From Chalara sp. BL73 (taxonomy: Eukaryota > Ascomycota > Leotiomycetes > Helotiales): 64,000 bases of DNA. Of the stretch, positions 34,565 through 46,850 are shown one piece after another. The translations under genes and the position numbers were made by a program. The notes beneath the pieces are model-generated. The model saw only the letters and a program-made list of their open reading frames with translations, had not been told where the DNA came from and searched no databases. The stretch lies in NCBI GenBank assembly GCA_918026815.1, contig CAKJVC010000006.1, positions 1,116,001-1,180,000 of the forward strand. Direction: 5' to 3'. How positions within the stretch are numbered: the first letter of the stretch is position 1; each line of letters opens with the position of its first letter.

Positions 34565-35408
34565 GGTTTCTGACACCAGTGACTTGAGTGTGCAATTGAG
34601 AAGTGGCTGACAAGTGGTCAGAGCCTTTCTGGCAGTGCCTATCGAAAAACGGTGCCTAATCTTTCTATCGCTTGCTGCTTATTATGAAAAGTAATGATAC
34701 TGTGAGCAACTTTATTCATGGTATTACGTATTGATGCTACACCAGTATCACATGGCTATTCTACTGAAAAATACTCATCAATTGTCGGCCAGACTGTCGT
34801 TTCCTTCCTCGCTTGCCAAGCGACGCCCCTTTTCTGGGGTCAGCGGCCAAGATCTTGGCCAATCAATTTTCCATGCTGCCAAGTGTGATGTGAGGGAATT
34901 TGAGCTGGATTTGCTTTCAATGCCAAGTATGATGTTTTGTTCTCTCTATAGACAGGCATAGCGTGTATGATTTAAGAGCATCTGGCCGCTAACCTGGATA
35001 CCTGTGCGTGCGTGTGCCTTTTAGGCAAGTGAATCGTTCCGCGATCAGCATGAAGCTAGGAAGGTTCTTTCTCGCCGAAGGTTTGTTCGCAATGCTGACT
35101 GTATCTACTCTCTTTACCAGGGATTAATTTCTTTATTCCAGTGCTCTAGCCTGTAGCTACAAGACTACAGCGGAAGAGACTTCCTTCACAGATATTTCGC
35201 CCATTGGCCATTGGGGATTTTTTACGCATCGCTCAAACCTGAGCAAGAATATATGTCAGTCGAGTCCAATAAAGATTGATCCACGAGGCACACCAGAAGC
35301 CAGTTTTTAAAAATAAATTTCTACTTGCGTGGCTAGAGCGCCAACTTTGACTCTACTGGCTGTTTTCTCTTTTGTCATCAAGCGCATAAGCCGCACATCA
35401 GTGGCTGA
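34565..35408. promoter_or_regulatory. divergent region between methyltransferase and transporter
   Basis: 844 bp between two divergent starts. The + strand frame 34731-34961 has no features. Probable promoters of both genes; no specific site assigned. Confidence 0.45.
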
Positions 35409-37436
35409 ATGGAGAAGCAAGCTGAGAATTTCAGTGACGAATTGTCAAGCGAAATCAATGTCCCCTCCTCACATAATAAGGAAACAGAATCTCCTAAGCA
35501 GTTAGAACCTCAATACGAATCCCGAGATGCTACAGATGAGGAGATTGCTGCACACCCACACGTCGCCGGTCATGTACCACTGGCGGCATGGCTGGTGATG
35601 ATTGGGGGTGCGGCTGAGCGCTTTGCGTACTATGCTTTAACCACTCCATGGCGTACGTTCAATACTCCGTATTTCATATCGCTGTACCATGATCGCACCA
35701 TAGTTCTCTCTCAAGCTAATCCACGACAGAGAACTACATGCAAAACCCGAGAAATAGGCATGCATTGCCCGGAGCCTTAGGTCTTGGTCAATCGACTGCA
35801 ACTAGCATATACAATGCGTTTTCCTTCTTTTCTTTTCTGGCGCCAATGGGGTTTGCGCTCATTTCTGATATTTGGCTTGGAAGGCATAAAACATTACTCT
35901 TGAGCCTGATGTAAGATAATCTCAGGCTTGTTCAATTTAAACAAGATTCCGACTAAAGATTCCAAAGGTTATACCTGTGTGGCTGCCTCGTAATGTTTAC
36001 CACTTCTCTTCCAACAGCGTTGAGTAATGGCGCTGGCGTTCCAGGGTTGGCTGTTTCGATGATATTAATCGGATTGGGAGTAGGAGGAGTCAAGGCAACA
36101 TTTTCACCATTCTTAGGTACGTATCAAAGAGTCTGTGCAGATTCAGGTTCTGATAACCGGATTAGGCGATCAATACGTTCAGAATATCCCGCAGCTCACC
36201 AGACGCAAGAATGGGGAAATGGCTATAGTAGACCGCACGCTTACTCTTCAGTTGATCTACAACATATTTTACTGGTAATTAAGGCACATATAATACATAG
36301 CAACTCATTGTCTCAAATTAACTCAAAACAGGTTTACAAATGTTGCAGCTATGTCTACCGTCGCTACCACATTCCTAGAGAAGGAGTTCGACTTCTGGTC
36401 ATCATATCTTATGGGAACCATCTCTCTATGTATTACCCTAGCAATATTTGCGTTTACCTCCAGCAAGTTGGGTAGGCATTAGGGCCTCATATCCCCAAAG
36501 TCTTCTTACTAACAGCCTATCAAGTTAGAATTCCACCTCAGGGAAATGTGTTGCCCAAAGCAACTAAAGTGCTGGTTCGCTCCTGTAAAAGCGGGTTTAA
36601 ACTAAGCAATGCGAAGCCGGAATATCAAGCCACGCATTACGGACAGGCTGTACCATGGACCGACCAATTTGTGGATGAATTAAAGCGAGGATTGATTGCA
36701 TGCCGCGTAATGTGAGCGTTCTTTAATTTCTTACTTTACTCTGATCGCCGAGATTCGACCTAACTGTAAACCCTTCAGCTTTTCATTCGTAGTCTTCTAT
36801 CTAGCAATCGGACAGTTGATGAACAACCTTGTTTCTCAAGCTGGGCAGATGAAGCTCTACGGCATCCCAAACGACATGATAAACTCCATGGCCGGAGTCG
36901 GCTGCATTGTTCTCGGACCAGTATTTCAAGCATTGTATTCCTTCCTCGGACGGCGAAAAATCGAATTCGGTCCCATAGCCCGAATCACGGTTGCGTTTCT
37001 CGTCTGCGGCGGCGCCATGGCCTACGCTGCCGGCATACAAAAGCTCATCTATAGCACGGGACCATGTTATGACCGGCCGCTCGCATGCGCCTTGTCGCAA
37101 GGAGGGAAAATCCCTAACGACGTAAACGTATGGCTGCAGCTTCCGATGTACTTCATCATCGCGGTGGCCGAAATTCTAGGCTTTGTTACCGTCTCGGAGT
37201 ATTCTTATTCGAAGGCGCCCCCCGGGATGAGGACGATTGTGCAGGCACTCACGCAACTGACCGCCGCAGTTGGGAGCGCTTTTGGCATGGCGATCACGCC
37301 ACTTGCCAAGGACCCTACGTTGATCATTATGTATTCTTGCCTCGCTGGCGCGATGGCCTTGTCAGCGGGTTTGTTTTGGTGGAGGCTCAGGAAATACGAT
37401 AAGATGGATGCGGAGCTGAATCGATTGAATGAGTAA
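35409..37436 (+). CDS. PTR2: POT/PTR2-family proton-coupled oligopeptide transporter
   Basis: Seven exons, join(35409..35652,35730..35910,35968..36116,36166..36274,36332..36471,36525..36711,36779..37436), sum to 1668 nt and give 555 aa, the normal size. Raw frames look shattered, but every joint is canonical and in phase. After a hydrophilic N-terminus come the family landmarks: GGAAERFAYYAL (ExxERF-type motif of helix 1), NYMQNPRN, the ALGLGQSTATSIYNAF helix, APMGFALISDIWLGRHKTLL (PTR signature region) and GLGVGGVKATFSPFLGDQY. The C-terminal helices include PMYFIIAVAEILGFVTVSEY. The family imports di- and tripeptides across the plasma membrane. Next to an ATP-grasp ligase, a role in moving a dipeptide-like product is a reasonable inference. 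Confidence 0.9.
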
Positions 37437-38256
37437 ACCATTGTACAAATCTATACACAACGTGTTCTTTGAATGCCTCGGCGAAAAGTTATGTTTATAG
37501 ACAATAAAGTTTTTGAGGTAGTATTTTTAAAGTCTTATTCTGCCTCTCACTCGTTCCAAGGTTAATACTCACTCAAGCAAATCCGGGAGGCCTGCCAAAA
37601 CATGACGTCTGTGTAGAGTCAAGGTCATTATCAGTGCTTACAAAAGAAAATCCTGAACCTTAAAAATATTTGCTTATTCTGAGTTAAGCAGAACTTAGAT
37701 CTTAACTTTAATATCTCAAGAGTTGGGCGATATGCTATTCCAAAATCCTACGTTATTTTTCTTCTGTTGCGTTTTAGTAACCTTAACCAAGTAATTCTCA
37801 ACAATAAAAGGTGTTTGTTGGTATCACGGGCTTACCTTCCACGGGGCAAAAGGCGTAGCTCTACTTTGTAGGCCACGCTCTTGCTCTTGATGGATATGGT
37901 AATGATTGTTGTTGTATTAGGTTCTACTCTAGATTCTACAAAATGGGGGTTGTGCGGACCACGTGACCTGATGGGTCGTATGTGGATCCGTAAACCCCTA
38001 CTTCCTACAGTGTTGCATATATAGCTAATTATTCCACGGTCAATGTTCGTTACACTGGAATTGAAGGTATCGGAATAAGAAAGTTTCTACATAAAGCCTA
38101 TAAAAGTTCAGCTTAATATACCCCAAGAATCCGATTTTGCACAGAACTCGGAATTTCAGCGCTATCTTTCACGTTCATGAGCCTCAGGTTCGAGCGGCCA
38201 TCCCGTTTTGCCCGTCAGGCGCAGGTGTATATACAGCTATCTCTATATCGGTATAG
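37437..38256. other. intergenic
   Basis: 3' flank of the transporter gene and further non-coding DNA, with AT-rich stretches at 37650-37800. No gene seen. Confidence 0.5.
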
Positions 38257-38596
38257 ATGGTTGGCTCTGCAACCGTCTTTCTGCTAGCAGATACTCCAGA
38301 TGTAAACAAGGAGGAGGCTCAATATCCACAGTCTGGTGTTGAGAGTAAGTACGACTACGTATTATACTCTTGAATAATTCTGCATACAACTGCCCTACAA
38401 ACTTTTTATATCAACAGGCCGTTTCATATCGAGATATAAGCATATATCCCAGGCTTCCGACATGCCCAAATTCAACCGTGAGACGCACCTAAACATCCAA
38501 GGCGTTGGTTGTTGCAAGAGCTGCCTTGTGAGAATTGTTGAAGTTTATAGGGCTGACATGTTTGTATATTCAGCAATGGGTCATTTAGCAGATTAA
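38257..38596 (+). CDS. possible small two-exon ORF, unassigned
   Basis: ATG 38257, a textbook donor (gtaagt at 38345) and acceptor (caacag ending at 38417) give join(38257..38344,38418..38596), 88 aa. The product starts MVGSATVFLLADTPD and has a Cys-containing GVGCCKSCLV segment in exon 2. I do not recognise it. It could be a remnant of a larger gene or chance splicing signals. Confidence 0.25.
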
Positions 38597-38997
38597 GGAA
38601 AAATATGAGCGTATCATATGAGCGTATATAAAGTTTCAAGTTTGTCTATATGTAGTAGCTGATGAGTTAAATATTGGTCAATAGTGTAGATCAGTTGTGT
38701 CATTTGAGAGTGAGTATATGGCTTAACCTGTGAAGGCAGTAAGGGGAGAAAAGTACCAGGTATGCCTCCTGGAAGAGCTCGGTCAGGGAGTATGAATGTT
38801 CAAAGATTAACCTGGGAAGATTTTCACGCAATCAAACCGCTCTCATCTATCACAAAATGCAATCTCAGCCTCGACGATATGTTCGTCTCCCCCTTGAAGA
38901 AGATTCATTCATATTCAGGACGTTATATCCTAAAGATTAACCATTCAAGAGCGGCCTAAGCCTACCATCCACCACATCCAACAACCCGAATGTCACC
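38597..38997. other. intergenic
   Basis: 3' flank of the minus-strand peptidase gene. The frame 38762-38959 has no features. Confidence 0.45.
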
Positions 38998-39925
38998 CTA
39001 AACGTACTCGATAATAACGCTAGAAGAGCCAGAAAGCGAGACATCGGTCAACACCGAGCTCCCCTGCTTAATATCAATGATCGTCGCGCCGGTGACGCCA
39101 ACGGTCGTGCTCCCCTTCTTCGCGCTCGCTCCCGTAAAAGTGACGGTGCCAAAGTCGGCAAACTGGACCTGGGAGCCACCGCTCTCGAAGTCCTCGACGA
39201 TCCACTCGGCGTTGTACTCGCAGAGCGAGCCGAGGGAGCCCTCGTTGCTGAAGGTGTGAGAGACGGACTTGCCGGTGGTGTTGTTGGTGACGGTGGCGGT
39301 GCCGCCGGTCTTGGAAGTTGCGGTCACGGTCACGGTGATGGAGTCACCGGCTTTGAGGGTGATGCCGGAGAAGTCGTAGGCGTAGTCCGGGTACCATTCG
39401 TACCAGGCGTCGTACGTGATTGAGGAGCCAGACTTGGTCCAGTCGATGCCTGTTTGAAGAATGGCGGTGCCGCAGGTGTCTCCGTCAATGCCAACCCATG
39501 CCTGATTTTGTTATCAGTAAATGGTTTTACAAGATTTAATATACGACAAACTGAGTGGCATGGCTATGACAGGTAGAAACGCGGACCAAAAGTACGGCAT
39601 TCTGTGTCATATGATGAAAACAAAAAAACGTTCTTACCGAACCGGATCCAGTGGTAGTAGGAGTCGGCACTGTAAAAGTACCAGTGACGCTGGTGAAACC
39701 AGTGCTGACAAGAACAGCACCAGCCCAGTTAGAACTATAGTCAACATTGGTCTTGTTGGTAAGCTCCAGAGCCTCGAGGGCCTCAACCTCGCCGACTCTC
39801 TGGAGAGGCTTGGTCTGGCGATTAGCCGCTCGTCGCAAGGCACGTTCACGGCGCATAGCAGTCCCTGGGGCAGCAACGGCGCTGCCCGCAAGCAGGAGGG
39901 TGCTGGCAATGGTGGCGAACTTCAT
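38998..39925 (-). CDS. secreted glutamic peptidase, family G1 (eqolisin / aspergillopepsin II type)
   Basis: Two exons, complement(join(38998..39501,39638..39925)), give 263 aa; donor gtaaga, acceptor aatcag. A signal peptide (FATIASTLLLAGSAVAA) and a basic propeptide with Arg pairs (about 20-55) precede the mature domain, which starts near YSSNWAGAVL. The catalytic glutamine is in AILQTG (Gln about 112) within the conserved AWVGIDGDTC block, and the catalytic glutamate is in NAEWIVEDF (Glu about 195). DAWYEWYPDY and the beta-rich sandwich are complete. These are acid-active extracellular proteases, pepstatin-insensitive, common in plant-associated and saprotrophic fungi. No sign of decay. 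Confidence 0.95.
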
Positions 39926-42112
39926 CTTGGCGGATGGATGGTGGACGAATGGAGGAGATGGAGCGAGGGTGGACTTGAATGATTAATTCCCAACAAGAGT
40001 TCTGCTTTTCGTGGCGATGGACATCAAGATATATATATTAATTGCAAAATGCTGTTATCTGCCATGCTGTATGCCCTCCATACCAGAATCTCCAGGTTTC
40101 TGCAGCTCATGTTAATTTTCCCTGCAATGGTGTGCACGAAATGCAAGAAACAACCAGAATTCCCTCAGGATTTCGCAATCCTGAACGGAAGCTTGCGAAT
40201 AATGTTTAGAACGTTATGGGCAGAGGGGACGGCGATGAAGCACAAAGAGGAAGGAGATTAATAGCACGCAACCGCGATTTATTCCGTCTGCTCAGCATCT
40301 GGCGGGAAGTGAATTATGATTGGGCTGTGGACACGCCCTCCCGCCCAGATTGCGGTTCATCCGTGTGAGTGGTTTCATGGAAAGTGTGGCTGGAAAACGG
40401 ATGTGCTGCCACCGGGATTGGAAAACTTGATTGATTGATTTGGGCATTTAATTGATATTGATTGGATTGTTGAGGGCCCCAAATGCCGAGATGTGTCATC
40501 CGCATGCACAGACGTTTTGAAGGAGGGGGGTTTTGGCGGTCACTAGACGCTATCACCTTGCCCCAATGCTCTATCGACTTTATAACGATCGCTGTCGGCA
40601 ACCGGCGGTCGAGTGTTTATGAAACATTCTAGAATAAAAAATAATATACCCGGCTCATATAATAGCATGTGCAGATAACACCAAAGCCACACCCGCACAG
40701 GACCGTCTGTCGCAGAGCAAACTATGAAAGAGAAAGGTACCCGCTGGCCACGCATGCTCAAAGTGTATTGTAGGAGTTATACAGCGCTTGCTTGCAAACA
40801 ACTTGCTTCCTCGCATTCCCATAACTCAAAGACCTTCCTTTAATGACTACAAGTCCGTCGCAGGCTTACCCGTTCCCATCTCATCGGTGGAGTCAAGCTT
40901 TGATACCCCAAAGATAAGCTTTTGCCACGGCCAGCCCAGCGCGGACAAGCTTTTGCCCAGATTCGGAGGCGCCTGCCTTTTCGCTTTTTCCCCAGATTCC
41001 CAGCTTGGCAGGTGGTAACCATCTTCCACCATTTGCCATTCGCATGTCGTGACCATGTGAGCATGTCGCTAGGCCAGATCGTCGGACGCTGGTTTGATCT
41101 TTGGATGTTGTTTTGTTTATGAAATGAGTCGTTGGTTCGTTGCATTGGGACCTCCCTTTTTAGACAGGCTAGCGCGGCGAACCATCAAGCTGTGCTTGGT
41201 CATTTATCGATAACAATTACTGTTGCTTTTCAAAGGAAACTTTCATATGCATATGCTCGGGTTAGGCTTATTTTACAGCTCAAGTGAGCTTTGGGCAAGG
41301 AGCCTCAAAACAAAATTTCAAGACTACACAAGCACTGTCATTTTGCGAGTATTTTTCTGGTCAGATTCATAGTTAAAAGGCCATTTTCTAGCGAATTTTG
41401 CTTAACGTGATTTGTGCTAGAGACATTAAAGACAATTTATTTTGCGAATAGATTGAGATTGTGAGCTGCGACATGTTTGACAAGACAAGAATGAAGCCAT
41501 TCCTGCCATACATCACAATAGAGGTTGAGGAAATACAAAATCAAAGAGCAATGTACGACGTTTTAAGCGCGCTCGGGGGCTCGCTCGGCCTTTCCCTTCT
41601 CTTGATAGACCAACTTGTGTATCTGTTCTCCTAACTTGGAGACTTATTACCCATTTTGTTGAACAAAAACGCTGAGAACCAACCCACCAGCTGCGCTCCT
41701 CCCTAGCATAGTAGCCATCACAGGCAGCATGGGGCGAGGTCTAACCAAGGGCAAGTTAGAGGTGAAGCAATATTGGACACAGAGTAAGCACGCTCATTAT
41801 ACCTGTACAGATTTTCATAATGGAATTGTTACCCAATATTTCGTTCTGCGACGTTTGGGGAAGACTACAAACAGTATCGCATAATAAGTATAGTAAAGGA
41901 TATCGCATACCTATTATGAGATGCCGAAATATGCCATTGCTAGCTCTCGACCGCGATTGCTCATTCAAGGCTCGTATAGGTGTTTAGAGTGGTCAGAGTA
42001 TACGCAAACGAGCCCGCTCCCTCATCGTATCACGAAAGTGCGACACCTTTTCAAAGACCGGAACAACTCGCCATCCATAAAGCCATGCACATAGCTATGT
42101 CTTCGTTATCAA
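39926..42112. other. 2.2-kb gene-poor stretch
   Basis: Upstream region of the peptidase (39926 to about 40700) and further non-coding DNA to the stop of the HET gene. Several overlapping frames of 60-100 codons at 40788-41145 occur on both strands but have no start context, motifs or coding-like composition. No repeat or RNA gene recognised. Confidence 0.45.
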
Positions 42113-43996
42113 TTAGAGGTTTAGCTGCTCAAAGAGTACGTACCATGCTCCGACGAGTGTAAAATGCCCATGATGGTTCGGGTGGTCACGAAGAAGGACA
42201 GGCATGCTTGCCCCTTTCAGCACCACCACGAGGTCGCGGATCTGAGCGTTGTAAGGCACTAATCCCATATAGCCGCCTTTGATAGTGGCAAGTCGTCGAC
42301 CCAGCCGCGACATTCTCTCCTGGTGAAACTTCCTAATGGAATATGCGGTCCTTCTTTCTGCCTCCGACATATCAGGTGGGAGGAAGGAGGAAGGAACTGG
42401 TTTTGATTCGTCCCATTCTCGAAAACCTTCACCTTCGCGGCATCTTTCCTTATCTGGGCCGAGATCCATGACCATCGTTCGAGCGAAAGCTTCCTCATAT
42501 GTATGGCAGTGCCCAGTTGGGTACAGATGATGTCTTGTCTGTTGGGTGCCCTTGAATGCTAGTCTACGCGACTCTGTTATGCATTGCTCGGTGTCATCTT
42601 GTTCCATGCTTAGAGATTCAATTCTGGTGAGCTTGGCTCCCGAAGCCTTGAGAATATTGCCGTCGAACGAAATATCTGGCTCCAGGGATAGCGAAGCTTG
42701 GTAGACGGGATTGCCGAAATTTAACCTGGGTAGGATAGGATATAGGTGATGCCTCGGCAAACGAAGGTCGGGCACCCAGCTTGGAAGTTCGGCGTCTCTG
42801 CCACTACCCTGGCCAGCGAATATAAAATCGAGGGTTTGCTTACGCTCAAGGATGTACTTTGTAGCCTCAACATATAAGTTCTGCCATGACCATTTACAGT
42901 TTGGCTTGATAGGACAGTCTCCGTCTAAGGCTATGTACCCATAAATAAGATCCTTGGGGTCGCCGCACACTCTCTCGCAGAATTGCAAGATCCAAAGCGC
43001 AAGAGATGAGCCTCCTTCCCTCCAAGAGTTGCGACGCACGAACAAAAAAGCCACAGCTTGGGCACTGGCGACTTCAGCACTCTCAGCGTGAGCCATAGCA
43101 AATGCTATTCGTTGAAGCTGAAGGCTTTGACGACGATGCAGAAGTCCTATTGTAGTGAATAGCTCCTCGGGTGCTTGGTGCTGGCCACATATGAAACGGA
43201 GTTTTGTGGCACGGATAAACTCTTGTACGGTCCATACCCGAGTAAACCAGTCACGACTGAGCAACCGCTCACCGAAGTCAAACCAAATCTCTTTGTTCTC
43301 GCGAAAGTCCTGTATCATACGATCGTAATCCAAATTTCCGTCATTCATTTCCTCAAAATGTTTTAATGCTTTGCTACTCTTTCCCTCTTCGTCGTCCTTA
43401 CCAAGCCATACGAGGACTTCCGTAGCATTACCATAGATATCGCCCATCAGCGGAATCTGGACGTCTTTTTCTGGATTTTGACCCCCTTGCTGGTCGATGC
43501 AAATAGCGTCAACCCAAATCCTTCGTGGGACGCCGTTCTCAAGACTTCGAAGATACTTCAAGGCCCAGAAGAGATTCTCGCGGATCTTGATGTGGATGCC
43601 ATTCACTACCAGGGGGTGGTCATTGGGGGGAGCTCGCCACGTGTAGGAAAGCGCCTCGTAAGTCGAGGTATCGACATTGCCCAGCTCAAGATCACACTCT
43701 ATGGGGCCATCCCAGCTCCCAGGTTTCAGTACCAAAATGCGAATCTCACGGTCTTTGATAGGGTTTTGTAGATATAGAGCCGGTAGATCTTGAGGCTGGC
43801 CAGTGTCACTATTCCGATCTGGTTGCCGGTTCAAAGTTACGAAGGAAGGAGAAGAAGCAGGAGAAGAAGGTGGGTCAGGTGTTGTGTTTTCTCCCACCAC
43901 TGGTGGACGAGGCTGTCGCCTTCGCTCTCTCCTTACCTTAGCAATGAAATCCCTGCCTATGATGGCGGTACTCGCGAATAATAGGCGCAGAACCAT
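42113..43996 (-). CDS. HET-domain protein (heterokaryon incompatibility type)
   Basis: One exon, 627 aa from ATG 43996; codons before it lack an ATG. A short hydrophobic N-terminus and a proline/serine linker precede the HET domain. Its motifs are in order: YEALSYTWRAP (about 113-123), RIWVDAICIDQQ (about 160-172), QIPLMGDIYGNATEVLVWLG and SRDWFTRVWTVQEF (about 240-254). The C-terminal part has the usual SWVPDL block and ends in the VPYNAQIRDLVVVLKGASMP / LVGAWYV region typical of this class. HET proteins trigger programmed cell death after non-self fusion or act in fungal innate immunity. No partner gene is adjacent; the CorA-like gene is 13 kb away. Confidence 0.92.
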   Translation of the reverse strand: MVLRLLFASTAIIGRDFIAKVRRERRRQPRPPVVGENTTPDPPSSPASSPSFVTLNRQPDRNSDTGQPQDLPALYLQNPIKDREIRILVLKPGSWDGPIECDLELGNVDTSTYEALSYTWRAPPNDHPLVVNGIHIKIRENLFWALKYLRSLENGVPRRIWVDAICIDQQGGQNPEKDVQIPLMGDIYGNATEVLVWLGKDDEEGKSSKALKHFEEMNDGNLDYDRMIQDFRENKEIWFDFGERLLSRDWFTRVWTVQEFIRATKLRFICGQHQAPEELFTTIGLLHRRQSLQLQRIAFAMAHAESAEVASAQAVAFLFVRRNSWREGGSSLALWILQFCERVCGDPKDLIYGYIALDGDCPIKPNCKWSWQNLYVEATKYILERKQTLDFIFAGQGSGRDAELPSWVPDLRLPRHHLYPILPRLNFGNPVYQASLSLEPDISFDGNILKASGAKLTRIESLSMEQDDTEQCITESRRLAFKGTQQTRHHLYPTGHCHTYEEAFARTMVMDLGPDKERCREGEGFREWDESKPVPSSFLPPDMSEAERRTAYSIRKFHQERMSRLGRRLATIKGGYMGLVPYNAQIRDLVVVLKGASMPVLLRDHPNHHGHFTLVGAWYVLFEQLNL

Positions 43997-45004
43997 TATA
44001 ACCCCAGGATCCAAGTTTACCCAAAAAAAAGTGTGTCCTGAAGAAATGGAGCTGAAAAGGATATCACAGAACGCACTTGGTCGGCCTGGTGGTTGTGGTA
44101 CACGGGACTAAAATGGAGTCGGTAGAATGTTAGAGGTAATAATACATGTGCACACCAACTTGCAAGCTACACTCGCGTCATCGTATACTGTGCCAGCCGT
44201 ATTTGAAATCTGGCTGTAAACAAAGCTGAAATTCCTGGGAATGACGTTCGGTTGCCCAGAACGCCACAATCCGTCTATTGGGTGCACCGACTCAGCCACA
44301 GGCAACGAAGTGCTTCTTGGGGCAGAACGCGGCATATGCCAGCGCAAGCCCTAACTGGACGGATTAAGCTCATAGCCAGTTTCCAAATTATTATTTGCAG
44401 GATCCCCAAATGATTTTTCGGAGGATACGCGTTGAAATAACCTTCTTTCTGTCAGATGTAATCAAAGCAACACCGTACGCACGCCTGTTCGGCGTTATCA
44501 AGAGTTAACATGGGGCCGTTTGACGATCGATCTATCCGTTCTCTGCCATTTCCTCAATCTTACTTCGGTTTTGGACATAGAATATACGCCTTTACGCTGG
44601 ATAATCTCGATTTGAGCGCTTAGCCTAGCCGGGTACATGCTTTCTATGTATCGCATTGCAATATCGATCCAGCTTCGAGATACATAATGGCCCATCCGGT
44701 GGCTACCGTTTCGGTTGACTTAACCTTACAAAGAAGGCAATTTCGGTAGAACGAGCTACGCTGGTACCCAACTTCAGGTACGGAGAACAGTAAAGATCGC
44801 GGACAAGTGCATGATAAAAATATATCTACGGTAGATGTGGGCCATTTCCATACATTTAGAATCATTTGTCACGAATCGCTCAAATAGTTCCGCAAGCGGA
44901 AGAGCCGGTTACTAGTCGGTTGCCAGCATTTCACGTGATCTATCTGGGAGACTGGGTGTTCTATTTCGAGAGTTCTATATTGACCTCCTTGACAAGTAGT
45001 CCCG
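43997..45004. other. intergenic
   Basis: Upstream region of the HET gene and 3' flank of the zinc-finger gene. Frames at 44108-44865 are short and featureless. Confidence 0.45.
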
Positions 45005-46642
45005 TTAATGGCGACCAACAGGTAACACTTTTTGCTCCCTTCCGTGCGGCCAAACACTGTAATATCGTTCAAAAACCGCAGAATCAGCCAGTACATGCAA
45101 TGACTGTAGGTCAAGCTGATCCTCTGAACGGTGAGTTGCCAATGGCGATGCCTGTGGTTTATCACCATTTGATCCTAAGATATCGGCGACTGCACAATCG
45201 AATTGAGCGCTAGCCTGAGTCAGCATCATACTTTACGCTCATCGGATTAATCCTAGCATCAACACGAAATGCATTAGACTTACCCACGAACCAATCCCTC
45301 GATACCAGCCTCTGTCAAATGGCGAGAATGCACTCTCTGCAGATGAGATCGAAAATTATCGAGTCTCGGCCAAGATTTGTCAGCAGATTTGCAGCCTGGG
45401 AAACGGCATCTGTATCTCTCCACTTTTTCTGAGAGTTCAGGATGTTTGTGTCGAGCATGTCGGTCTAGGTCGTTTTTGGTGCTGAATCCTTCTACCCGTG
45501 TACATCCAGAAACTTGGCAAATATAGGGCTTTGCGTGTCTGAGCTGGTGTTTCCTTCAGGTATATCAGCAAGAGTATTCCTAGCGAAAATCTTTGTGAAA
45601 ACTCACTTCAGCTCCGAATTATTTTTCACATTTTTTTTACAAACGTCACATGTTATCCGATTTTGGCGATAGTTTATTTCTTCTCCTAGACTAGTGACAT
45701 TTTCGATAGCAAAAGACTGGTCACTCTCTTGTGAATGGCTTTGGCCAGCAGGATATTCGTGACCGGAGGTTGCAGATAGATGCAGTGGCCAACCAGATGA
45801 CGATACTTCGTGTACGGTATTCACTGACGCCACTTTCGGGGACGCACTTTCTGTTGACATTTGCTGCTCAGGATGCACCAGATTTGATTGCGGGGTTGTA
45901 CTGTGAAAGCTCCCATCAAAATTGGATGCTTCTTCGACTGTCGCAATAGGCCGGTCTCTATGCAACGAGGGATCTGTTGACTGCAAGGCGAGATTTTCGC
46001 CCTCCGATTCGTAACTCCTGACCTTTACCATTTCTAGGGACACTGTATCTGGTAGGACTCGGCGAGGCGACATACCCCAGTCTGGCCGGTTTAGCTCCTG
46101 GAAATGCGTTGCAGTGGCTGTCGCAATTCTGACACTAGGGAGATATTGTGGATCCTTTTCACGAGGAGCAAGAGGTGAGCCTTCTCGAAACGGGGATTTT
46201 TCCCTCTCCCTCTCTTCACGAGCCATCAGTGTCGATTCGCGTAACTTTTGGACCTTGGCCATTAATGTGTCTAGTCTGTGCATATAGACGGCCCTGTCCA
46301 TTCCCTCATCATTCGAATGTCTGATTTCTTCGCCTGCTGTACATAATCAGCATATTTCCTGAGATAATATGTCTAAAGATAGGTATAAGACTGACCTGTA
46401 TCTAGTTTCCTTGAATGAATCATGGTCGACCAAGAATGATCATTCATCGATCCGAAAGACTCAGAACGAGGTCTCTTAGTTGCCGTCTCCAGCGGAGATG
46501 GATCCACCGCTCGTTTTTGAGAACTTGGTGAAGGGGGGTTTGGAGTTTGCGAGGAAGTACGTCTCGAGATGTAACCGGAGTCACTCCGATAGGTGGAGAG
46601 TGTTGAGCCATCAGGCGACTTGATATGAAAGAGATTCAGCAT
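45005..46642 (-). CDS. C2H2 zinc-finger protein
   Basis: Four exons, complement(join(45005..45209,45284..45553,45607..46336,46396..46642)), sum to 1452 nt and give 483 aa. Three fingers cluster across the exon 2/3 joint: TCDVCKKNVKNNSELKKHQLRH (C-x2-C-x12-H-x3-H), YICQVSGCTRVEGFSTKND followed by LDRH, and YRCRFPGCKSADKSWPRLDN followed by FRSHLQRVH. The first finger is assembled only by splicing (gtgagt..ctgaag), which supports the model. The N-terminal 300 residues are Ser/Pro/Glu-rich and look disordered. This finger arrangement is frequent in filamentous ascomycete transcription factors; target genes are unknown. A one-finger gene lies just upstream on the same strand. Confidence 0.85.
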
Positions 46643-46850
46643 TTTATCTCTGATTCAGGAGGTTCAATAGAGTCAGGGCAATCCTCAACTTGAGGTTACA
46701 CTGGGAAGATTCTTCCAAAACAAGAATCCGGTCGCAAGGTAGATACCCGTGATTTCAAGGAATACTCACAGCGATAGCTGACTGGTCGTGGTGTGTCTGA
46801 GCAGCAATACTTGGGGGGGAGTCTTGACGTATGATTCTTCTAAGTCGATG

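Noticed and set aside
35409..37436. Transporter gene as a broken pseudogene
   Set aside because: Raw frames look fragmented, but six canonical introns join seven exons in phase into a full 555-aa POT protein.
40788..41145. Overlapping ORFs on both strands
   Set aside because: Open in several frames at once without start context or protein-like composition.
44866..45213. 115-codon + strand ORF
   Set aside because: Antisense to the last exon of the C2H2 gene.
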